The position numbers were made by a program, and so were the translations under genes. The notes beneath the pieces were generated by a model. The model saw only the letters and a program-made list of their open reading frames with translations. It made no database searches and was not told the origin of the DNA. Positions 8,312 to 15,167 of a DNA stretch of 27,146 nucleotides are shown piece after piece. The stretch is taken from the NCBI GenBank assembly GCA_964587755.1, contig CAZPMC010000032.1, positions 1 to 27,146 of the forward strand. The letters are read 5' to 3'. Source of the stretch: CAZPMC01 sp964587755. Lineage in GTDB: Bacteria > Bacillota > Clostridia > Acetivibrionales > DTU013. Every line of letters begins with the position of its first letter. Position 1 is the first letter of the stretch.

Positions 8312-9877
8312 ATGTCTCTTGAGTTAGTCATGGAGGCTGTCAGGCTCAATCAACCTATAGGTGGGGACTCGACTCAGACTATAGTTGAAAGCGATATTAT
8401 AGTGCCGGATACAAAGCCGGACATAACCCGTATATTGTTATTGGATGGCGATGTGTTTGTCAACAGTGCCGAGGTTGCACCTGATGCACTGCTCATTAAC
8501 GGGATGGTCAGGTATAAAATTTTGTATGTTTCCGATGATCCTGAGCAGCTAATAAAAAGCATAAATACTGCAGCCAGCTTTCAGTATTCCATGGATATCC
8601 CCAATGCACGTCAGGGAATGCAATGCAGGGTAAAGTGCGATATTGAGCATATGGAATATGAATTAATAAACTCAAGAAAAGTGAATGTGAAAGCTATTAT
8701 AAGCCTTAACGGCAGGATAAACAGCCAGGAAGAGCAGTATGTGGCTCAGGACATCGACGGTGTAGAGGAGGTGCAGATATTAAGAAGCACAGCACTCGTG
8801 AACACTTACATCGGAGCGGACAGCGAAGTTTGTCATGTTAACGAGGTGCTTGACATACCCACAGGAAAGCCCAGTATATTAGAAATACTGCGAAGCGACG
8901 TAAAAATCACCGGTAAAGAGTTTAAACAGCTCGATGATAAATTAATTGTGGATGGAGAATTAAGTGTATCTACTCTGTATATAGGGGATGATGAGGTAAA
9001 AAGTATACAGACAATGGAGCACGAAATACCATTTTCACAATCAATAGAGCTGCCGGACGCCGACGAATTATCCTTTAGTAATGTTGAGTTGGATTTACGT
9101 GATGCAGTTTTTGAGGCCTGGGAAGATAATGACGGGGAACTGCGTCAGCTAAAGTGTGAGGTTTCGGTGAATGTTTTTGCGGAATGCTATGGTAAAAAAG
9201 AGTTGGAGCTTGTAGAGGACGCATATAGCCCCTTTGCAAGGCTTGAACTTGAAAAAAAGCAAATTTCAATGGAGGAGCTTGCGGCAGATAGCAAAAGCCA
9301 GGTTGTCATAAAGGAAATAATTGAGATTGACGACGAGGCTCCCAATATATCCGAAATATTTAATATACTGGGCAAACTTTATTTATCAAACAGTGCAGTT
9401 TCGGATGAACGTGTCAGTATTGAAGGTGTCATAGGATGTAATGTTCTTTACCTTTCAGACAGGGAAGATGAGCCGGTCTGCTGCATCAACCGGGAGATGC
9501 CCTTCAAGCAGGTGTTGGATGTTAAAGGAGCCAGGGAAGGTATGAGGCTTGATGTAGAAATGAACATTGAGCATATAAACTACAATGTTATTTCTGCCGG
9601 CGAAATAGAGGTGCGTTATGTAATAGGTTTCATAAACAGGATAAATAAAACAGTCAATATACCTGTTGTTGAAAAGGCTTCAGAGGCGCCCCTTGATGAA
9701 AAAAGATTGGAGAACCGTCCCAGTGTTATTATATATTTTGCCCAGTCTGATGATACTCTCTGGAAGGTGGCAAAAAAATACAGCACTACAATTGAGAGAT
9801 TAAAGAAGGATAATGATTTTGAAAATCCGGATATTTTAGCACCCGGAACACAAATACTTATACCTAAAAGGCTATAG
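8312..9877 (+). CDS. sipL: SipL-like spore morphogenesis protein (DUF3794 repeats plus LysM)
   Basis: A 521-residue protein with three DUF3794 (SipL/SPOCS) units, each opening with a related element: PDTKPDITRIL (near residue 28), PTGKPSILEIL and DDEAPNISEIF. It ends in one LysM domain of about 45 residues (DDTLWKVAKKYSTT to GTQILIPK). In Clostridioides difficile SipL uses its LysM domain to bind SpoIVA and localise the coat around the forespore; length and architecture match here. ATG 8312 is chosen because GGGAGGGGG precedes it; an in-frame TTG at 8279 has no ribosome binding site. It forms its own unit between the veg terminator and a long hairpin at 9908. Some clostridia hold several DUF3794/LysM proteins, so paralogy is possible. 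Confidence 0.9.
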   Translation: MSLELVMEAVRLNQPIGGDSTQTIVESDIIVPDTKPDITRILLLDGDVFVNSAEVAPDALLINGMVRYKILYVSDDPEQLIKSINTAASFQYSMDIPNARQGMQCRVKCDIEHMEYELINSRKVNVKAIISLNGRINSQEEQYVAQDIDGVEEVQILRSTALVNTYIGADSEVCHVNEVLDIPTGKPSILEILRSDVKITGKEFKQLDDKLIVDGELSVSTLYIGDDEVKSIQTMEHEIPFSQSIELPDADELSFSNVELDLRDAVFEAWEDNDGELRQLKCEVSVNVFAECYGKKELELVEDAYSPFARLELEKKQISMEELAADSKSQVVIKEIIEIDDEAPNISEIFNILGKLYLSNSAVSDERVSIEGVIGCNVLYLSDREDEPVCCINREMPFKQVLDVKGAREGMRLDVEMNIEHINYNVISAGEIEVRYVIGFINRINKTVNIPVVEKASEAPLDEKRLENRPSVIIYFAQSDDTLWKVAKKYSTTIERLKKDNDFENPDILAPGTQILIPKRL

Positions 9878-9907
9878 CAGGTAAATGTATTTATATAAGG
9901 CATTTAA

Positions 9908-9969
9908 ACAACAAGAAGTGCTTGAAAGGGAGAATTCAAGCACTTCTTGTTGTAATGATAATGTTTTTT
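9908..9969 (+). terminator. Long hairpin after sipL, probable terminator
   Basis: A perfect 19-bp stem, 9908-9926 with 9935-9953, around an 8-base loop. There is no immediate T tract; the first run of six T is at 9964-9969. A stable stem without an adjacent T run may terminate inefficiently or protect the sipL mRNA 3' end. Its 3' arm overlaps the ispE -35 element. Confidence 0.65.
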
Positions 9970-9978
9970 GTATATAAT
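9950..9978 (+). promoter_or_regulatory. Candidate SigA promoter of ispE
   Basis: TTGTAA (9950-9955, 4 of 6), a 17-base spacer and TATAAT (9973-9978, perfect). It lies 35 bases before the ispE start codon. The -35 begins inside the 3' arm of the preceding hairpin. Confidence 0.55.
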
Positions 9979-10013
9979 ATACTTTAATCGAATGGGTTGA
10001 AGCAGAGGTAAAA

Positions 10014-10892
10014 ATGAGTAGGATTGAAAACAAGGCTTTTGCCAAAATAAACCTTTCTCTTGATGTGGTAAGAAAGAGGGAGGACGGATACCACGATTTG
10101 AAAATGATTATGCAGACAATAGACCTTCACGATACGGTCATACTTGAGAAGGCGGAAGATGGTATAAGCCTTGAGTGCGACAGCAAATGGGTGCCCAATG
10201 ACAATACAAATATTGCCTGGAAGGCAGCTATGGCTATGATGGAGTCATACGGCATAAAAGGCGGTGTATACATAAAAATTATTAAAAGGATTCCTGTGGC
10301 TGGAGGATTAGCAGGAGGCAGTTCAGATGCGGCAGCCGTATTAAGGGGAATGAATGACTTGTTTGGTTTGGGCGCTGATACTGATGAGCTAAGAAGACTT
10401 GGAAAACAGCTTGGTGCTGATGTACCCTATTGCGTAACAGGAGGAACTAAGCTTGCGGAAGGGATAGGGGATAGGCTTTCTGACCTGCCTGGATTCAATA
10501 ATGTGGATATAGTGCTGGTTAAACCCAGGATAGGAGTTTCTACCTCCTGGGTATACGGTAATCTGGATGCTTCCCAAATAGAAGATACGGACAGGCCAGA
10601 TACAAATCATATCATAGCCGCATTGGAGCGTAAGGATGTAAGAGCTGTCGCTAAGGGGATGAGAAATGTACTTGAGAGCGTAACGCTCAAAAGATACAGA
10701 GTTGTACAGCAAGCAAAGAGAAAGCTGTGTGAATTTGGAGCGCTGGGTAGTTTGATGAGCGGAAGCGGACCTACCGTATTTGGAGTATTTCCGAACAGCA
10801 AAACTGCTGCTGCAGCTTACAAAAAAATAGCAAGTGATAAAAAGTGGCAGTGCTTTTATTCGAAAACTGTTAATTATGATTATAGAGATTAA
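10014..10892 (+). CDS. ispE: 4-diphosphocytidyl-2-C-methyl-D-erythritol kinase
   Basis: A GHMP kinase of 292 residues that phosphorylates CDP-methylerythritol in the MEP (non-mevalonate) isoprenoid pathway. The glycine-rich ATP loop is PVAGGLAGGSSDA (from residue 94). The catalytic pair is expected to be K11 (AKINL) and D136 (GADVPY), matching the family. The C-terminal GHMP motif LMSGSGPTVFGVF is present. Length is normal (about 280-300). ATG 10014 follows AGAGGT. The stop codon lies within 2 bases of the ribosome binding site of the following GntR gene, so the two are very likely co-transcribed and perhaps translationally coupled. In Bacillus ispE is followed by purR; here a GntR regulator takes that place. 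Confidence 0.97.
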   Translation: MSRIENKAFAKINLSLDVVRKREDGYHDLKMIMQTIDLHDTVILEKAEDGISLECDSKWVPNDNTNIAWKAAMAMMESYGIKGGVYIKIIKRIPVAGGLAGGSSDAAAVLRGMNDLFGLGADTDELRRLGKQLGADVPYCVTGGTKLAEGIGDRLSDLPGFNNVDIVLVKPRIGVSTSWVYGNLDASQIEDTDRPDTNHIIAALERKDVRAVAKGMRNVLESVTLKRYRVVQQAKRKLCEFGALGSLMSGSGPTVFGVFPNSKTAAAAYKKIASDKKWQCFYSKTVNYDYRD

Positions 10893-10900
10893 GGAGATGC

Positions 10901-11590
10901 ATGAGGATGGCAGGAAAATTATCAAAAGTTAACCTGAACGATTATAAGCCGTTGAGGGAGGTCATTTTCAACACATTAAGAGAGGCTATTATCGTTGGAG
11001 AGCTAAAGCCCGGAGAAAGGCTTATGGAGGTACAGTTGGCAGAAAAGATGGGGGTCAGCAGAACTCCGGTCCGGGAGGCGATTAGAAAGCTTGAGCTGGA
11101 AGGACTTGTTGAAATGATGCCCAGAAAAGGAGCTCATGTAGCAGATCTTTCCGTGAAGGATATTATGGATGTGCTGGAGGTTCGCTCCACTTTAGACGGA
11201 CTGGCATCTTCACTTGCGGCTTCCCGTATTACGGAGGATGAAATTAAGGAGCTGTTACATCTTCATAACCAATTTGTCAGCTATGTTGAGAAGGAGAATC
11301 ATCAGGGTCAAATTAAGAAGGATGTCGAATTCCATGACATAATTTATCGTGCTTCAAGAAACGATAAGCTTATTCAGATTTCCAACAACCTAAGGGAGCA
11401 GGTCCAAAGGTTTAGGGTTATATATATAAAGGATTACTCCAGCTCAAAGGAACTAATGAGAGAGCATATGGAGCTTTGTGATGCCATTACCGGCCGTAAT
11501 CCGGATTTGGCAATGAAAGTGGCACAACAGCATATAAAAAATCAAGAGGAGGCAATAATAAGAGCCATCAAAAAGAATAATCTGGTATGA
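10901..11590 (+). CDS. GntR-family transcriptional regulator, FCD (FadR-type) effector domain
   Basis: A 229-residue DNA-binding regulator. Residues ~15-80 form the GntR winged helix (LREAIIVGELKPGERL, GVSRTPVREAIRKLE). The remainder is an all-helical FCD domain, with helices starting LEVRSTLDG and histidines (H at DVEFHDII and near the C-terminus in QQHIKNQ) in positions that in this family bind a metal and a small acid ligand. The ligand cannot be told from sequence. ATG 10901 is 4 bases from AGGAG, and an alternative ATG at 10907 (MAGKL) is 10 bases away; either is possible. The immediate partner is ispE upstream. A new promoter appears to start the next gene, so this gene ends the ispE unit. 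Confidence 0.92.
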   Translation: MRMAGKLSKVNLNDYKPLREVIFNTLREAIIVGELKPGERLMEVQLAEKMGVSRTPVREAIRKLELEGLVEMMPRKGAHVADLSVKDIMDVLEVRSTLDGLASSLAASRITEDEIKELLHLHNQFVSYVEKENHQGQIKKDVEFHDIIYRASRNDKLIQISNNLREQVQRFRVIYIKDYSSSKELMREHMELCDAITGRNPDLAMKVAQQHIKNQEEAIIRAIKKNNLV

Positions 11591-11591
11591 T

Positions 11592-11620
11592 AAAACATTT
11601 ATTCTCTATTTACGTATAAT
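11592..11620 (+). promoter_or_regulatory. Candidate promoter of the AAA-pspA cluster
   Basis: A perfect TATAAT (11615-11620) lies 28 bases before the TTG start of the AAA gene. The -35 at 17 bases is poor (AAAACA, 11592-11597). Accept as a -10 element only. Confidence 0.35.
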
Positions 11621-11648
11621 TTATAGCCTATTGAACGGAGGTATTGCT

Positions 11649-13289
11649 TTGCCTGCTGCTAAAACATTTTGGTATGATGAATTTCTAAGCAAATATAAAT
11701 CAGGTATTTCCCACGAGTTCCTTTTTTATTTCAATGTTAGGGATCTTGTTGACAATTACAGATATATGGACAGGTATATTTTTGAGGAATTTATAAAGCC
11801 AAGAGGTTTTGGCATTGTGGCGTTTTATGACATTTCAAGGGGTCTTACTTTTTTAAACCCGGGAATGGAGCAGGAGTTTAACATAATAACCTCCAATGCA
11901 GCCGAGAAGCTGATGAACGGGCCGCCTTCGAAGCTATTTCCCTTTATAGACATGGCACTTCAGAAGACAAAGATGGCCCTGTTTATTCAGCATACTGAGA
12001 AGTTAATTCCATCTGACGACATTGCAAGTATGTCAATGGAGGAAAGGGTCTCACTGATATGGCTTTGCGAGTGGTCTGCAAATGGGAAGATTTCTGCCGT
12101 TGGAAGCACAATTTTTATGATGGCTGATAATATCGCCGATGTAAGCCGTGAGCTTTTCAAATCAGCCTACAGGGTAGAGCCCATATTTGTCGGGCTTCCT
12201 GATGAGGAACAAAGAAGGGAATATATTAATTATCTTCTTAAGGATAATGACGTAAAGACAGATATCAGCCCGGACGAGTTTGCTATGCTGTCATCAGGAC
12301 TGAGCAAAAAGTCCATTAAGGATATTAAGCTAAAGGCAGAGGCGGAGAATGTTCCTATAAGCTTTGAGTTTATCAAGGAAAAGAAGCATTCCGTTCTACA
12401 GAAGGAATATGGGGATGTGCTAGAGTTTATATACCCTGAGATAGGCTTTGAAAACATCGGGGGTATGGATAAAGCCAAGGATTACTTGATAAAAAATATT
12501 GTGAAGCCTATTATGAAGGGGGACCTTAGAAGAGTACCTATGGGAATACTTCTTTGTGGACCCTCCGGGACAGGTAAGACACTGCTGGTTAACGCACTTG
12601 CAAAAGCAAGCGGCTTTAATTGTGTTAAAATAGACATGGCAAGAATACTTGGGCAATATGTGGGAGAGAGTGAGAAAAACTTTAAAAAATGCCTGCTAGG
12701 AGCTCAGTCCCAGCAGCCTGTCATTGTTTTTGTAGATGAATTGGACACAGCATTCCAAAGAGGTGACAGGGGAGATAGTGGAGTAGGCAGAAATATATTC
12801 AGCGAATTTTTACAGTTCACAGGTAATACCAATAATAGGGGAAAGGTTATTTTTATTGCCGCTACCAACAGACCGGACATGATAGATCCGGCACTGAAAA
12901 GAGCCGGGAGGTTTGACAAGAAGATTCCTATACTTCTGCCGGATGCCAAGGAGCGGGAGGAAATATTTAAAATAATGATAAAAAAATATAAGTTTGAAAC
13001 GGACATTACTGATTTCGGACCCTTTGCAGACGAGACAGAAAACTACACGGGGGCAGAAATCGAGACAATTGTAAGGAAAGCGTATGAGCTTGCAAATGAG
13101 GATGAAGAGGATGGAACCGTACTCACTGAGCGTATTATGAAAGAGGCATTAAAACGGTGCAGACCAAGCACTCAGCAGGTCCAGTTTATGACACAGCTTG
13201 CATTGGAGGAGTGTGACGACATGGATTTGCTACCCGAAAGGTATAGGATGATGCACGAAAAGATAGATTTTGCACATGAAAGACAATGA
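11649..13289 (+). CDS. AAA+ ATPase with degenerate N-terminal AAA-like domain, PspA neighbour
   Basis: A 546-residue cytosolic ATPase. The C-terminal half is a complete classical AAA module: IGGMDKAK (270), Walker A GPSGTGKT (304-311), Walker B VFVDELD (D363, E364), sensor-1 N407 in AATNRPD, and arginine fingers R418 and R421 in KRAGRFD, followed by the lid helices. This places it near the Vps4/FtsH/p97/Ycf46 branch. Residues ~1-235 resemble an AAA fold that has lost its P-loop: a beta strand with FYDISRG, a Walker-B-like MALFIQHTEK (109), a sensor-like STIFMMADNI and the lid lead-in VGLPDEEQRREYI. TTG 11649 is taken as start because GGAGG ends 7 bases before it; TTG 11631 would put that site inside the gene. 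PspA and a membrane coiled-coil protein follow, so the substrate may be the PspA polymer (inference). Confidence 0.88.
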   Translation: MPAAKTFWYDEFLSKYKSGISHEFLFYFNVRDLVDNYRYMDRYIFEEFIKPRGFGIVAFYDISRGLTFLNPGMEQEFNIITSNAAEKLMNGPPSKLFPFIDMALQKTKMALFIQHTEKLIPSDDIASMSMEERVSLIWLCEWSANGKISAVGSTIFMMADNIADVSRELFKSAYRVEPIFVGLPDEEQRREYINYLLKDNDVKTDISPDEFAMLSSGLSKKSIKDIKLKAEAENVPISFEFIKEKKHSVLQKEYGDVLEFIYPEIGFENIGGMDKAKDYLIKNIVKPIMKGDLRRVPMGILLCGPSGTGKTLLVNALAKASGFNCVKIDMARILGQYVGESEKNFKKCLLGAQSQQPVIVFVDELDTAFQRGDRGDSGVGRNIFSEFLQFTGNTNNRGKVIFIAATNRPDMIDPALKRAGRFDKKIPILLPDAKEREEIFKIMIKKYKFETDITDFGPFADETENYTGAEIETIVRKAYELANEDEEDGTVLTERIMKEALKRCRPSTQQVQFMTQLALEECDDMDLLPERYRMMHEKIDFAHERQ

Positions 13290-13304
13290 AGCAGCTTTAT
13301 GTGC

Positions 13305-13339
13305 TTTACATTGGGTACTAAATATTGTAAATTTATATT
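13305..13339 (+). promoter_or_regulatory. Candidate pspA promoter with an inverted repeat
   Basis: TTTACA (13305-13310) and TGTAAA (13326-13331) form a perfect 6-bp inverted repeat with 15 bases between. TATATT (13334-13339, 5 of 6) could be a -10, paired with TTGGGT (13311-13316) at 17 bases. The 92-base gap between the AAA gene and pspA is larger than needed for simple co-translation, so an internal regulated promoter is plausible. Confidence 0.35.
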
Positions 13340-13381
13340 GTATGGTTTTTTAGTCAATTAAAGAACAAGGAGGCTGTTACT

Positions 13382-14110
13382 ATGGGGTTTTTCAGTAGAT
13401 TAGGAGCATTGATTAGAGGGTTTTTTGGACGGTTATTAGGCAGAGCTGAGGAAAACAATCCCGAGCTGTTATTCGAAGATATTAAGCTTCAGATTGCGAA
13501 AGCGCGGAAGGAAGCGGAGCAGCAAATTATTGATATTCAAACAAATGCCGAGCTTATAAAGATTGAAATGAAGAATTCGGAGAAAAATCTTGCTACTATC
13601 AGAGCGAGGATAGAGGCTGCTCAAAAGCAAGGAGACAAGGATTTGCTTATAGAGCTTCTTATGCATGAGGAGGAGTATCAGACTACTTATGAGACCCATA
13701 AGGCCACCTACGATACTGCAATGGCAGAAGTAGAGAAAATACGTGCTGATTACAAGATATTCGAATCTGAAATGACAGCGAAGCTAAATGAGCTTAAGAC
13801 CCTTAAATCTCAGGCGAAAATGGCTCAGCTTCGCGAGAATATCAATTCTGTCAACGCAAAGTATACTTCTAAGAGCAATACTGTAGGAAGCGTTAACGAA
13901 AGTATGGAGAGAGCAAGGGAGCTTGTAAATAAAAAGACTGCCCGTGCCAATGCTGTTGAGTCACTTGCTGATACCAATATAGACATGAAGCTTAAAAGGC
14001 TTGATATGAACTCGGCAAGAGAGCGGGCAAAGGCCAGAGCCGAAGCATTGTTAAGCAGCGAGCAGGGCTTTGAGGTTAAGGAAAAGACAGAGAACAAATT
14101 ATCACAGTAA
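13382..14110 (+). CDS. pspA: PspA/IM30 (Vipp1) family membrane-stress protein
   Basis: A 242-residue, almost entirely helical protein. It begins with an amphipathic helix (GFFSRLGALIRGFFGRLLGR), followed by the family signature ENNPELLFEDI. Long coiled-coil helices with alternating charged and Ala-rich heptads fill residues ~30-200, and the C-terminal helix holds KLKRLDMNSARERAKARAEALL. Length is within the family range (220-260). PspA/Vipp1 proteins belong to the ESCRT-III superfamily; they polymerise on the inner face of damaged membranes and maintain membrane integrity. No phage-shock regulator (PspF, PspBC) is near. The neighbours are a AAA+ ATPase before it and a membrane coiled-coil protein 22 bases after it. 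ATG 13382 follows AAGGAGG at good spacing, suggesting strong translation. Confidence 0.95.
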   Translation: MGFFSRLGALIRGFFGRLLGRAEENNPELLFEDIKLQIAKARKEAEQQIIDIQTNAELIKIEMKNSEKNLATIRARIEAAQKQGDKDLLIELLMHEEEYQTTYETHKATYDTAMAEVEKIRADYKIFESEMTAKLNELKTLKSQAKMAQLRENINSVNAKYTSKSNTVGSVNESMERARELVNKKTARANAVESLADTNIDMKLKRLDMNSARERAKARAEALLSSEQGFEVKEKTENKLSQ

Positions 14111-14132
14111 TTAAGATGGGTGGTTGGTCCTG

Positions 14133-14927
14133 ATGAGAGCAAGGATGGTTTTGAGTGCATTGTTTAAGTTTAGGAATATTGTTATATTGGCAGCTTCGCT
14201 GATTTTGACAAATACGCTTGCCAGCAGCATTCCTATTCTACTCACTGTGCGCGGACTAATGACACCGCTCAGCTTTGTCATATATGTAATATCTGTGATC
14301 CAAACCCTTTCAGATAAAAAGTTTCAAGAGGATTACAGCCGCCAGGAAAAGCTTTGGAAAATTAGGGACTTAAACCGCCAGGCAAACAGATTATCCAGCG
14401 AGGCCAGGAGAAATACAACCGGTGCTTACGGACATAAGCTCAGAAGGATGATGGATGATAAGAATGAGATTTTCAAATCATATTCTGCAAGTGAGTACAG
14501 CTATTTAAAAGAGAGAATAGTTGAGAGGACCCTAAACCTTGTCATTGTTTATATTAAGCTTTTAAACAACTATTGCATCAGAACAAGAGAACTGAGCAGG
14601 ATTGATGTCAGCTCAGTAGCTACGAGAATTAACGATAACAGCAGAAAGCTGAACTTTGCAAGGGATGAGCGGATTAGTGACGATCTGCAGAAGGTAATAG
14701 AAATGGATCAAAAGCTTATCAGCAGATTGAAGGAGGAAAAAAAGGAGCTTGAAAGAATAAGCACAAAGCTTGCTTATATGGAGAGCACAGTAAATATGTT
14801 TAAGCATCAGATTCTAGCCAGCGTCGAAAATGAAGAGATGCTTGAGCAAATCGAAACAGCAGTCAATGAAGCTGAGGCTTTGGAGAATGTACTTGAGGAG
14901 AGAAACAGAGAAAAGCTGAGAAGATAG
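14133..14927 (+). CDS. Membrane protein with two N-terminal helices and a long coiled coil, PspA partner candidate
   Basis: A 264-residue protein not recognised as a named family. Residues ~13-35 (NIVILAASLILTNTL and on) and ~40-60 (LSFVIYVISVIQTL) are hydrophobic and should form a membrane hairpin with a short turn (TVRGLMTP). The rest is helical and highly charged: residues ~62-150 are rich in Arg, Tyr and Asn, and ~185-260 form a strong Glu/Lys coiled coil ending in basic residues. Both ends are therefore predicted to be cytoplasmic, placing the coiled coil beside PspA. ATG 14133 is preferred to the in-frame TTG 14124, since GGGTGG lies 9 bases before the ATG and touches the TTG. It follows pspA by 22 bases and ends the cluster before a terminator. 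A tether or adaptor role is inference. Confidence 0.8.
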   Translation: MRARMVLSALFKFRNIVILAASLILTNTLASSIPILLTVRGLMTPLSFVIYVISVIQTLSDKKFQEDYSRQEKLWKIRDLNRQANRLSSEARRNTTGAYGHKLRRMMDDKNEIFKSYSASEYSYLKERIVERTLNLVIVYIKLLNNYCIRTRELSRIDVSSVATRINDNSRKLNFARDERISDDLQKVIEMDQKLISRLKEEKKELERISTKLAYMESTVNMFKHQILASVENEEMLEQIETAVNEAEALENVLEERNREKLRR

Positions 14928-14949
14928 AGATAAATACTGACACACTATT

Positions 14950-14990
14950 CCGGTGAGTGACGATAAAGAATCGCTCACCGGATTTATTTT
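14950..14990 (+). terminator. Terminator of the AAA-pspA-membrane protein cluster
   Basis: CCGGTGAGTGA (14950-14960) pairs with TCGCTCACCGG (14971-14981) with one G-U pair and a 10-base loop, followed by ATTTATTTT. It closes the three-gene cluster. Confidence 0.85.
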
Positions 14991-15094
14991 GCGCTCACTA
15001 CATACAGGCTCAAAGCAGCAGCATCCGTATTTGCACTATAAAGAAGGAATACACATATTAATTGTCGAATTATCACCCTATAGATAGAAAACTT

Positions 15095-15134
15095 ACTATT
15101 TGTAGCTGTAAAAGTATATTTGTAGCTGTAAACG
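15095..15134 (+). repeat. Tandem 20-bp direct repeat upstream of fapA-like gene
   Basis: Two adjacent 20-base units (15095-15114 and 15115-15134) share the 16-mer tatttgtagctgtaaa exactly (15097-15112 and 15117-15132). The second copy ends about 33 bases before the start codon at 15168, next to the ribosome binding site. It could be a two-site operator, or simply a recent slip duplication. Confidence 0.85.
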
Positions 15135-15167
15135 TAGGAGCAATCAAGCACTTTTAGGAGAGTTGAG

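Noticed and set aside
10389..10925. Minus-strand open frame of 178 codons opposite ispE
   Set aside because: Low-complexity Ser/Ile composition, no homology recognised, and it covers conserved ispE codons.
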